A DNA stretch of 28,200 nt, from assembly GCA_019419725.1 (NCBI GenBank), contig DXZL01000005.1, forward strand, positions 1 to 28,200, read 5' to 3'. The DNA comes from Veillonella sp. (GTDB lineage Bacteria; Bacillota; Negativicutes; Veillonellales; Veillonellaceae). A model generated the notes under the pieces. It was not told the origin of the DNA. It ran no database searches and saw nothing but the letters and a program-made list of their open reading frames with translations. Below, in pieces: positions 1-6,436 of this stretch. Position 1 is the stretch's first letter, and every line of letters starts with the position of its first letter. Both the position numbers and the translations under genes were made by a program.

Positions 1-745
1 ATAAATCTGGACGTAACAACCGAGTTCTTTTAAGTGCTTCTTTTTGACGCCAAGTAGCAATATTTTTATGATGACCACTTCTCAATACATCTGGTACAGA
101 CCAGCCTCTAAATTCAGGGGGCTTTGTATATTGAGGGCATTCTAACAAAGGTTCATAAAAAGAATCCTCCTGTGCCCCACTCGCTGCACCTAGTACACCT
201 GGAATCATGCGAGCTACTGCATCGGCTACAACCATAGCTGGCAACTCACCACCAGTTAATACATAATCACCAATAGAAATCGTTTCATCTACTAAATGTT
301 CCTCTACACGGTAGTCTACACCTTCATAATGACCACAAATGAGGACTATTTGATCGTACATAGCTAGTTCACGAGCCTTCTCCTGTGTGAAAGGCTGGCC
401 TGTAGGACCCATGAAAATAATACGACGTCGTATACTTTCACTAGGATTACCAATAAGACTCATTTCATCACACATCTCATCAGTAGTATAGCTACTATTA
501 AGCGTATTGTCATATTGAGCAATAACAGATTCCACCGCTTCAAAAATGGGAGGTGCCATCATGAGCATACCAGCCCCACCACCATACGGTGTATCATCAA
601 CTTGACCATGTTTATTGTGACTAAAGTCTCGAGGGTTAGTTACAGCCATAGACAATCGTTCTGCTTCGATAGCCCGTTTTATGATGGAATGACTAAAAAA
701 GGCATCAAAAAACTCAGGAAATAAAGATACGATATCGATACGCAT
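1..745 (-). CDS. trmD: tRNA (guanine-N1-)-methyltransferase TrmD, 3' end cut by the window edge
   Basis: TrmD methylates N1 of G37 in tRNAs, using S-adenosylmethionine, and so prevents +1 frameshifting. Reading leftward from the ATG at 743-745 gives 248 codons without a stop. The start MRIDIVSLFPEFF, then DDTPYGGGAGMLMM, then CGHYEGVD, then IGDYVLTGGELPAM and later PGVLG and EDSFYEPLLECPQYT, are the SPOUT-family trefoil-knot motifs of TrmD in the right order. The end, about RTRLLRPDL, is close to the usual C-terminus, so only a few tens of residues are missing. Between MLMM and the FMGPTGQ strand there are 48 residues where E. coli TrmD, recalled from memory, has about 23, so this protein carries an extra loop. 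An AGGGGA sequence lies upstream of the start. The gene follows rimM, the usual Firmicute order, but a terminator lies between them. Confidence 0.95.
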   Translation of the reverse strand, partial: MRIDIVSLFPEFFDAFFSHSIIKRAIEAERLSMAVTNPRDFSHNKHGQVDDTPYGGGAGMLMMAPPIFEAVESVIAQYDNTLNSSYTTDEMCDEMSLIGNPSESIRRRIIFMGPTGQPFTQEKARELAMYDQIVLICGHYEGVDYRVEEHLVDETISIGDYVLTGGELPAMVVADAVARMIPGVLGAASGAQEDSFYEPLLECPQYTKPPEFRGWSVPDVLRSGHHKNIATWRQKEALKRTRLLRPDL

Positions 746-806
746 AGACCGTCCCCTATACTTATTAACTCACATAAACTCATTAGCATTATCTATATAT
801 AGCTAT

Positions 807-812
807 ATTATA
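807..812 (-). promoter_or_regulatory. Possible -10 element for trmD
   Basis: A TATAAT hexamer reads leftward in the very AT-rich gap between rimM and trmD, about 60 bases before the trmD start. No convincing -35 box is visible 17 bases upstream. It is listed because the terminator after rimM implies that trmD needs its own promoter or read-through. Confidence 0.3.
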
Positions 813-844
813 TAACTTTTACCATAATATACCTATATGTAGAT

Positions 845-883
845 AAAACAAAACCGCCTAAAGGATTATATCCATTCAGGCGG
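845..883 (-). terminator. Rho-independent terminator overlapping the 3' end of rimM
   Basis: On the minus strand the arms CCGCCT (878-883) and AGGCGG (854-859) pair. Inside them GAA/TTT and GGAT/ATCC extend the stem with one bulged base. The stem is followed by the T-tract TTTTGTTTT. The 5' arm codes the last residues of RimM (PPEWI) and its stop codon lies in the hairpin loop region. Termination here would uncouple trmD from the upstream genes. Confidence 0.75.
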
Positions 884-1363
884 ATCTACGATCATTAAAT
901 TATTTTCCACGTCGATGTCCTTAACAACATCTTCAATGGCTGCAAATAATTGATCTGGTTCCCCATCTTTGGAAACCACATAGACATCATTAGCACCCGG
1001 TTGTAATACATCAGTCACTGTGCCAAGCACATTGCCTTTTGTATCTTGTACTTCGAGACCAATAATATCAAAGATGTAATAGCGACCTTCTGGCAATTCC
1101 ACTAAATCTTCACGACGCACTTGAATTTCTTTTTTACCGAATAATTCAGCTGTGTTGCGATCAGGAATTTCCTTAAAGGATGCTAATACAAATTGTTTGT
1201 GAAATCGTGCGGATGCAACGTGGTATTCTTTACCATCGATGTAACAGGCATCCATATGCATAAACCGTTCTGGAAAATCGGTTTGAGGCATAATACGAAG
1301 ATCACCCCGCACGCCGTGCGGGGCGATGATAACACCTATTGTGATGAAATCGTTAGGCTTCAT
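866..1363 (-). CDS. rimM: Ribosome maturation factor RimM
   Basis: RimM is a 16S rRNA processing factor that binds ribosomal protein S19 during maturation of the 30S head. The 165 residues match the family length. The N-terminal RimM barrel begins ITIGVIIAPHGVRGDLRI, carrying the typical G-x-HGVRGE/D signature, and the second half, from about residue 92 (LPEGRYYIFDIIGLEV), is the PRC-barrel. The end LFAAIEDVVKDIDVEN corresponds to the conserved 'PAIxxVVxxVDxxN' segment. The ATG overlaps the ylqD stop codon in a TAATG arrangement, which suggests translational coupling. It sits between ylqD and trmD as in Bacillus. Confidence 0.95.
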   Translation of the reverse strand: MKPNDFITIGVIIAPHGVRGDLRIMPQTDFPERFMHMDACYIDGKEYHVASARFHKQFVLASFKEIPDRNTAELFGKKEIQVRREDLVELPEGRYYIFDIIGLEVQDTKGNVLGTVTDVLQPGANDVYVVSKDGEPDQLFAAIEDVVKDIDVENNLMIVDPPEWI

Positions 1364-1770
1364 TATTGACGAAACGCAACGATTTTACCGTCTTCTAATA
1401 GGATTTCAGCGCCCATCATGGCATCCAAATTATCCCCGATTTTAACGGTAACTGTTTGCTCTAATGTACCTTGAGGAATTTCAGTTCCTAAGGACAATTC
1501 TTGAGCATCTTTCAATTTAGCTGTTACTTCTTCTTTGAAAGCCAAGCGTTTATTTTTTTCTTCGTCGATTTGTTGACGAATAGCAGTAAGACTTGTTGCA
1601 TCAACTTTAGCTGCATCAGCCAAAATACGTTGGGCTTGGAACTCAATTGCTTCCAAATCTTTATTCACCATATCAAGGCGAGTTTCAAGATCGGATACAA
1701 TTTTCGCTTTCAAGTCTTCTGTTACTTTTGCTTTTACTGCTACAGGGACACGTAATGTCATTTCTTCCAT
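1363..1770 (-). CDS. ylqD: YlqD family protein of unknown function
   Basis: This 135-residue protein matches in position, length and character the Bacillus YlqD family, which lies between khpA and rimM and has no established function that I know of. Residues 1-25 are a basic strand-rich segment (TLRVPVAVKAKVTEDLK). Residues about 25-92 are highly charged and predicted helical or coiled-coil (LEAIEFQAQRILADAAK, IRQQIDEEKNKRLAFKEE). The C-terminal 40 residues look like a small beta domain (TVTVKIGDNLDAMMGAEILLEDGKIVAFRQ region). There is no signal peptide or membrane segment. A GGGAG ribosome binding site lies 7 bases before the ATG. The assignment rests on synteny and overall sequence features. 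Confidence 0.85.
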   Translation of the reverse strand: MEEMTLRVPVAVKAKVTEDLKAKIVSDLETRLDMVNKDLEAIEFQAQRILADAAKVDATSLTAIRQQIDEEKNKRLAFKEEVTAKLKDAQELSLGTEIPQGTLEQTVTVKIGDNLDAMMGAEILLEDGKIVAFRQ

Positions 1771-1784
1771 TGGAATACTCCCTT

Positions 1785-2012
1785 TTAGACAATATCAACA
1801 GATATCTTTTTGTTCTCTTTAATAGCCGCCGCTTTCACCACAGCGCGAATCGCCTTCGCAATTCGTCCTTGCTTTCCGATGACTTTGCCCATATCCTCTG
1901 GGGCTACGTGAAGTTCGTAAACCTCCATATTTCCCTTTTGGACCATGGTAACAGATACGGCATCAGGCTGCTTCACTAATGATTTCGCAATTAATGAAAT
2001 TAATTCTATCAT
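1785..2012 (-). CDS. khpA: KH-domain RNA-binding protein KhpA (YlqC)
   Basis: KhpA is a single KH-domain RNA-binding protein that, in Gram-positive bacteria, pairs with KhpB and influences cell division and elongation. The segment GKVIGKQGRIAKAIRAVVKAAA contains the GxxG loop (GKQG) and the flanking KH helices; the N-terminal MIELISLIAKSLVKQPDAVSV is typical of the family. I chose the ATG at 2012 because it gives the standard N-terminus; a GTG directly before it (2015) is nearer to the AGAGAGG ribosome binding site and cannot be excluded. The gene lies 18-21 bases after rpsP and ends 14 bases before ylqD. Confidence 0.93.
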   Translation of the reverse strand: MIELISLIAKSLVKQPDAVSVTMVQKGNMEVYELHVAPEDMGKVIGKQGRIAKAIRAVVKAAAIKENKKISVDIV

Positions 2013-2033
2013 CACAGTATGCCTCTCTATTAA

Positions 2034-2297
2034 TTACTTTTTAGCGTCAGCAAATTTTTGCATAACGCCTTGTTTTTTGAACAAGGAGCGAACAGTGTCA
2101 GTAGGCTGAGCACCTTTAGCTAACCAAGCCAAAGCTTTTTCTTCGTCTACATTAACGATAGCTGGTTGTTTAGTAGCATCATATTGACCAATAGTATCAA
2201 CAGGACGACCTTCACGTGGAGCACGTGCGTCAGCAACAACGATACGGTAGAAAGGAGCTTTTTTAGCACCTAAACGAGTCAAACGAATTTTTAACAT
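2034..2297 (-). CDS. rpsP: 30S ribosomal protein S16
   Basis: S16 is a small-subunit protein needed for 16S rRNA 5'-domain assembly. The 87 residues match its usual size. The start MLKIRLTRLGAKKAPFYRIV is diagnostic, followed by VADARAPREGRPVDTIGQYD, and the later LAWLAKGAQPTDTVRSLFKK is the conserved second half. An AAGGAGGTGA ribosome binding site lies about 10 bases before the ATG. It is preceded by ffh across 59 bases that hold a small hairpin, and followed closely by khpA. Confidence 0.98.
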   Translation of the reverse strand: MLKIRLTRLGAKKAPFYRIVVADARAPREGRPVDTIGQYDATKQPAIVNVDEEKALAWLAKGAQPTDTVRSLFKKQGVMQKFADAKK

Positions 2298-2328
2298 GTG
2301 AAATTCACCTCCTTATACTGATGTGGGT

Positions 2329-2351
2329 GGACAGGTTCAGCGCCCCTGCCC
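2329..2351 (-). other. Hairpin in the ffh-rpsP gap
   Basis: On the minus strand GGGCAGG (2345-2351) can pair with CCTGTCC (2329-2335), with one G-U pair, around a 9-base loop. No T-tract follows, so it is not a normal terminator. It could be an RNA processing or stability element between ffh and rpsP, or chance in a GC-richer spot. Confidence 0.3.
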
Positions 2352-2356
2352 ATGTA

Positions 2357-3709
2357 TTACATAAACGGTAATTTAGGCATTCCTGGGAAGCCACCCTTAC
2401 CGCCACGTAAACCTTGCATGCGCTTCATCATCTTCCGCGCTTCCTCAAATTGTTTCAACAAGCGATTTACATCTTGTACCTGAGTACCAGAACCTAATGC
2501 AATACGCTTGCGGCGAGAACCATTAAGAATATTTGGATTTTCTCGCTCTGCTGCCGTCATAGATGTAATGATGGCCTCAATACGGCGCACCTCTTTACTG
2601 TTCAAATCAAGGTCTTTCAATTGATCCTTAATTTGTCCCATGCCTGGCAACATACCAATAATATTTTGTAATGGCCCTAACTTTCTCACCTGATTCATCT
2701 GTTTCAAGAAATCATCCAAGGTGAAATTGTTTTTCGCCATTTTCTTAGCCATTTCACGAGCTTCTTCTTCATCGATAGCGCCTTGAACATTTTCAATCAA
2801 TGTTTTAAAGTCACCCAAGTCGAGAATACGAGAAGCCATGCGGTCTGGATAGAATACATCGAAACCATCCATTTTTTCGCTCACACCAGTGAACTTGATT
2901 GGCAAGCCTGTTACAGCTTTGATAGATAATGCAGCACCACCGCGCGCATCACCATCGAGTTTAGTAAGGATAACACCATCAACGCCTAATTTTTCATTAA
3001 ACGTTTGTGCTGTTGTTACCGCATCTTGACCGATCATGGAGTCTACAACGAGTAGAATTTCATGAGGTCGAACAGCGGATTTAATATTGGATAACTCGTC
3101 CATGAGGACTTCGTCTATCGCCAAACGACCAGCTGTATCGATGATAACAACATCTTTCAACATATGCGTACTTTGCTCTACGGCACGACGCGCAATGTCT
3201 ACTGGATTAGCACCAGGTGTTTCATCAGCAAATACAGGGATATCGATTTGCTTACCTACAACTTGCAATTGAGTAATCGCAGCTGGACGATATACGTCGG
3301 CAGCTACGAGCATTGGATGCTTACCTTGTTTGCGAAGGTATACTGCCAATTTACCAGCTGTTGTAGTCTTACCAGCACCTTGCAAACCAACAAGCATGAT
3401 AATCGTTGGAGGCTTGCTAGAAATCATGATACGGCTTTGTGTACCACCCAATAACGCCGTTAACTCATCATTTACGATTTTAATAACCGTTTGTGCTGGA
3501 TTCAAGGAACCGAACACCTCTTCACCAAGGGCCTTTTCCTTAATGGACTTAACAAAGTCCTTCGCCACCATAAAGTTAACGTCCGCTTCTAATAGTGCTG
3601 TACGTACTTGACGCAACGCAAGATTGACATCATCTTCAGTAATTTTGCCCTTCCCCTTCAAGGATTGAAAGGCTTCTTGCAGTTTTTCTGACAAGCTATC
3701 AAATGCCAT
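2357..3709 (-). CDS. ffh: Signal recognition particle protein Ffh
   Basis: Ffh binds 4.5S/SRP RNA and the signal sequences of nascent membrane proteins and delivers ribosomes to FtsY. The 450 residues have the usual order: an N-domain helical bundle (1-95), the GTPase G-domain with P-loop GLQGAGKTTTAGKLA near residue 108, DTAGRL near 190 and TKLDGDARGG near 250, then the methionine-rich M-domain from about 300 (MLPGMGQIKDQLKD, RKRIALGSGTQVQDVNRLLK, MMKRMQGLRGG). The ATG overlaps the end of ylxM by 11 bases with a GGAGGG site inside ylxM, so the two are translated as a coupled pair. Confidence 0.99.
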   Translation of the reverse strand: MAFDSLSEKLQEAFQSLKGKGKITEDDVNLALRQVRTALLEADVNFMVAKDFVKSIKEKALGEEVFGSLNPAQTVIKIVNDELTALLGGTQSRIMISSKPPTIIMLVGLQGAGKTTTAGKLAVYLRKQGKHPMLVAADVYRPAAITQLQVVGKQIDIPVFADETPGANPVDIARRAVEQSTHMLKDVVIIDTAGRLAIDEVLMDELSNIKSAVRPHEILLVVDSMIGQDAVTTAQTFNEKLGVDGVILTKLDGDARGGAALSIKAVTGLPIKFTGVSEKMDGFDVFYPDRMASRILDLGDFKTLIENVQGAIDEEEAREMAKKMAKNNFTLDDFLKQMNQVRKLGPLQNIIGMLPGMGQIKDQLKDLDLNSKEVRRIEAIITSMTAAERENPNILNGSRRKRIALGSGTQVQDVNRLLKQFEEARKMMKRMQGLRGGKGGFPGMPKLPFM

Positions 3710-4034
3710 AATATCCCTCCATTTGCGCCAATACTTTCTGCACCTTAGTTTCAGCTAGAACCTCTTCAGGCAAGGTTTCTTTCAATTGTGAAAGCAAACC
3801 TTCACGCTGTTCATATTGTTCCACCAAGTGCAACTTTGATTCGTAATCATTTAAAATGTGTCGAGCACGCTGTAAATTATCGTGTACAGCCTGCCGTGAT
3901 ACGCCTAGTTCCTCAGCGATTTCTCCAAGGGACATATCGTCTTCGTGGTGAAGTTGTAAGGACATGCGTTGCTTGTCCGTCAATAATGGCCCATAGAAAT
4001 CCAAGAGCAAACTTATAAGCACTCGTTCTTCCAT
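3699..4034 (-). CDS. ylxM: YlxM/p13-like helix-turn-helix protein (UPF0122)
   Basis: YlxM is a small sigma-70 region-4-like protein found directly upstream of ffh in many Firmicutes and thought to be linked to the SRP pathway; its precise role is not settled. The 111 residues contain LTDKQRMSLQLHHEDDMSLG followed by EIAEELGVSRQAVHDNLQRA (about residues 19-58), a clear helix-turn-helix. The C-terminal half is charged and helical. GGAGGTGG lies 5 bases before the ATG. It is the first gene of the ffh operon, with a promoter about 40 bases upstream. Confidence 0.93.
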   Translation of the reverse strand: MEERVLISLLLDFYGPLLTDKQRMSLQLHHEDDMSLGEIAEELGVSRQAVHDNLQRARHILNDYESKLHLVEQYEQREGLLSQLKETLPEEVLAETKVQKVLAQMEGYYGI

Positions 4035-4074
4035 TTCGCCACCTCCATCACTGTCAAGTCATATTACTTTACAT

Positions 4075-4103
4075 ATGGTACAGTATAAAAAAAGATGTGT
4101 CAA
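4075..4103 (-). promoter_or_regulatory. Promoter of the ylxM-ffh operon
   Basis: On the minus strand TTGACA (4098-4103) lies 17 bases before TACCAT (4075-4080), a good sigma-A-type arrangement with a consensus -35 and a weaker -10. The predicted transcript starts about 30-35 bases before the ylxM ATG. Confidence 0.65.
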
Positions 4104-4122
4104 GTAGAAATACTTAACATCT
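4093..4122. repeat. Interrupted inverted repeat between ylxM and rclA
   Basis: AGATGT (4093-4098) pairs with ACATCT (4117-4122) and AAGTA (4102-4106) with TACTT (4111-4115) around a GAAA loop. It overlaps the -35 box of the ylxM promoter and lies upstream of the rclA promoter. On the minus strand it is followed by seven T residues, so it may be an operator or a terminator for antisense transcription from the rclA side. Confidence 0.45.
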
Positions 4123-4171
4123 AAATTATAGATAATTATTTTCATATTTTACTTTTATATATACTCAAATA

Positions 4172-4217
4172 TGCTATAATAAGGATATCTAATATTTTCA
4201 ATATAAAAGATAGGAGG
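4172..4217 (+). promoter_or_regulatory. Extended -10 promoter and ribosome binding site of rclA
   Basis: TGCTATAAT at 4172-4180 is an extended -10 element. No good -35 box is visible, which is common for extended -10 promoters. AGGAGG at 4212-4217 lies 6 bases before the ATG at 4224. Confidence 0.6.
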
Positions 4218-4223
4218 TATTGT

Positions 4224-5549
4224 ATGAATACCAAACATTATGATCTTATCGTTCTAGGTTTCGGCAAGGCTGGTAAAACATTGGCCGCTAAATTTGGCTC
4301 TTTGGGCAAAGCCGTTGCCATGATTGAAGAAAATCCACTCATGTATGGTGGCACATGCATTAATATTGCATGTATTCCTACTAAGACGATGATTGTAGCC
4401 GCATCTAAAGGCTTATCTTACGATCAAGTATTAAACCAACGAGAAGTCGTTACATCTCGTTTACGTAATAAAAACTTCGGTATGTTAGATACAAATGAAC
4501 ATGTCGATGTATATACTGGACATGGTGAATTCATTAGTAATAAAGAAATCGCCGTTACAGCTGGAGAAGATAAAATAGTTTTATCTAGTGATACTATCAT
4601 TATTAACACTGGCGCTGTAGCCATCAAACCTAATATTTATGGTATCGATACCGCATCAGGTTTCTATAATAGTACAGAAATTCAACATCTATCCCCTCAA
4701 CCTAGTACATTAGGTATTATTGGCGCCGGTCCTATTGGCCTAGAATTTGCTAGCCTATACGCTAAACTAGGTACAAAGGTTACTGTATTCAATATTGAGG
4801 CTAACATTTTAAAACGCGAAGAACCTATCGTTCAAGAATTAGCTAATGAATACTTAGCAGAACAAGGCATTACTATTTTAAACTCTGTTACACTAAATTC
4901 TGTATCTAATGACGGCAACAAGCCTGTTATCACTGCTAATAATCAAAACTATACCTTTGACGCTGTTCTCTATGCTACAGGTCGCAGACCAAATACGGCT
5001 AATATCGGTTTAGAAAACACAGATATTACCACTAATGAACGGGGCGCTATCGTAGTAAATGATACTTGTGAAAGCTCCGTCCCAGGTGTATATGCAGTGG
5101 GCGATGTAAATGGTGGTCCGCAATTTACCTATATTTCTCTTGATGACTTCCGCATCGTATTTGGTGCACTTACAGGTAATGGTCACTATACATTAAAAGA
5201 TCGCAAAAACATTCCTTATACAACCTTCTTAACACCTCCACTCGCTCGTGTAGGCTTGACAGAAGAAGAAGCCATTAACAAAGGTTATACTGTTAAAACG
5301 AAGGAAATGCTCGTAGCCACTATGCCAAGGGCTCATGTAAATGACAACCTTAAAGGGGCTTTCAAAATTGTGGTAGATGCGGAAAGCAATTTAATCCTCG
5401 GTGCTACACTCTATTCCCAAAGTGCTGAAGAATTGATTAACATGATTAAAGTAGCTATGGATAACAACATTCCGTATACATATTTCAAGAACCAAATCTT
5501 CACACATCCTACAATGGCAGAAAATTTAAATGATCTCTGTAATTTCTAG
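4224..5549 (+). CDS. rclA: RclA-like pyridine nucleotide-disulfide oxidoreductase
   Basis: This 441-residue flavoprotein belongs to the glutathione/mercuric reductase family and most resembles E. coli RclA, which protects against hypochlorous acid and has been reported to reduce Cu(II). The N-terminal FAD fold starts LIVLGFGKAGKTLAAKFG; the redox-active pair is Cys45/Cys50 in GGTCINIACIPTKT. A second dinucleotide-binding fold for NAD(P)H (GIIGAGPIGLEFASLYAKLG) begins near residue 167, and the flavin motif GVYAVGDVNGGPQFTYISLD near 288. The C-terminal dimer domain carries DRKNIPYTTFLTPPLARVG and IFTHPTMAENLNDL, close to RclA as I remember it. There is no heavy-metal-binding N-terminal domain. 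The gene stands alone between its own promoter and a strong terminator. The substrate is inferred from family only. Confidence 0.88.
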   Translation: MNTKHYDLIVLGFGKAGKTLAAKFGSLGKAVAMIEENPLMYGGTCINIACIPTKTMIVAASKGLSYDQVLNQREVVTSRLRNKNFGMLDTNEHVDVYTGHGEFISNKEIAVTAGEDKIVLSSDTIIINTGAVAIKPNIYGIDTASGFYNSTEIQHLSPQPSTLGIIGAGPIGLEFASLYAKLGTKVTVFNIEANILKREEPIVQELANEYLAEQGITILNSVTLNSVSNDGNKPVITANNQNYTFDAVLYATGRRPNTANIGLENTDITTNERGAIVVNDTCESSVPGVYAVGDVNGGPQFTYISLDDFRIVFGALTGNGHYTLKDRKNIPYTTFLTPPLARVGLTEEEAINKGYTVKTKEMLVATMPRAHVNDNLKGAFKIVVDAESNLILGATLYSQSAEELINMIKVAMDNNIPYTYFKNQIFTHPTMAENLNDLCNF

Positions 5550-5581
5550 GTAAGAATAGTAACTACATAATCTAATATAAT

Positions 5582-5636
5582 AAATAAAAGAGTCTCCTTT
5601 AACTTGAATACATAAGTTAAGGGAGACTCTTTTATT
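5582..5636. terminator. Strong bidirectional terminator after rclA
   Basis: A 24-base arm at 5582-5605 pairs with 5613-5636 with a single G-T mismatch, around a 7-base loop. The stem core AGTCTCC/GGGAGACT is flanked by A-tract and T-tract on both sides, so it can stop rclA transcripts on the plus strand and ECF-gene transcripts on the minus strand. Confidence 0.9.
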
Positions 5637-5717
5637 TATGCCTAATGATCAATTTTGGATTATTAGTTATTAGTTAGCAATATATAGTTTTTAGTAATTT
5701 ATCATTAGTTACTCTAT

Positions 5718-6245
5718 TTAGTTCTTTGTAAATAATCTACGAACTACAGATTGCAATTTAGGTGTCAATACGATAGCTACTACAATACCAGCTGCACTTG
5801 TAATCAAAGAATATTGAATTTTACTTGCCGCTACAGCTGCACTTTCAAGAACAAACCACCATGCAAGGAAATAACCAAAGGCAGTCCAAATGGTACCAAT
5901 AATTAAAGCAATCAAAATACGTGTAAAGGATGCTGTCGGCTTTGTAATGGATGGTGGCAAATAGCCTGCTGTCATACCGCCAACAATAAGGCCTGCAATA
6001 CCTTTAATAAAGAACGAGAATACAATGTACTGTGTATGACCACCAAAAAGATCAAATAATGCGGAACCAATAGCCGCTCCTAAACCACCATATAAACCGC
6101 CAAATAGAATGGATGATGTAAATAATGCGGCAGATCCTAAATGAACCATGGCCCCACCCGGTACTTCGATGCGAATCGTAGTCGCTACTGCACATAAGGC
6201 AGCAATAAATCCGATATATACAATATCACGCGTCTTTAATTTCAT
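5718..6245 (-). CDS. ECF transporter S component (PF07155-like membrane protein)
   Basis: A 175-residue hydrophobic protein with about five to six predicted membrane segments. It resembles the substrate-binding S components of energy-coupling-factor vitamin transporters: RDIVYIGFIAALCAVATTI near the N-terminus contains the AxxxA pattern used to contact EcfT, and GGLYGGLGAAIGSALFDLFG followed by IKGIAGLIVGG matches the PF07155 (formerly DUF1393) group. No ATPase or EcfT gene is nearby, so it would use a shared ECF module encoded elsewhere. The substrate cannot be told from the sequence. GAGGAGCT precedes the ATG by about 7 bases and a TATACT -10-like box lies about 35 bases upstream; the leader is too short for a riboswitch. 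Confidence 0.8.
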   Translation of the reverse strand: MKLKTRDIVYIGFIAALCAVATTIRIEVPGGAMVHLGSAALFTSSILFGGLYGGLGAAIGSALFDLFGGHTQYIVFSFFIKGIAGLIVGGMTAGYLPPSITKPTASFTRILIALIIGTIWTAFGYFLAWWFVLESAAVAASKIQYSLITSAAGIVVAIVLTPKLQSVVRRLFTKN

Positions 6246-6351
6246 AATCTAGCTCCTCTCTTTTAGCTGAATAACTATATTTAGTATAACAAATCTCACT
6301 CTGTCTAAAAACACTAATTTCATAGGAATTAAATATATAGTCAGATTTAAA

Positions 6352-6385
6352 ATAAAGCACCTATACCTTCGTATAGGTGCTTTAT
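6352..6385 (-). terminator. Rho-independent terminator after copA
   Basis: ATAAAGCACCTATAC (6352-6366) and GTATAGGTGCTTTAT (6371-6385) form a perfect 15-bp stem with a 4-base loop. On the minus strand it lies 50 bases after the copA stop and ends in a T/A-rich tract, and it separates copA from the downstream ECF gene. Confidence 0.85.
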
Positions 6386-6436
6386 AAACTTTAATCAACT
6401 CTATCAAATATTATATGTTATAAGATACAAATTAAA

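Noticed and set aside
515..724. Plus-strand open frame of 69 residues
   Set aside because: Antisense to trmD, whose own frame carries all the family motifs.
6246..6350. Riboswitch in front of the ECF S-component gene
   Set aside because: The leader is about 30 bases from the likely -10 to the ATG and has no folded element I can recognise.
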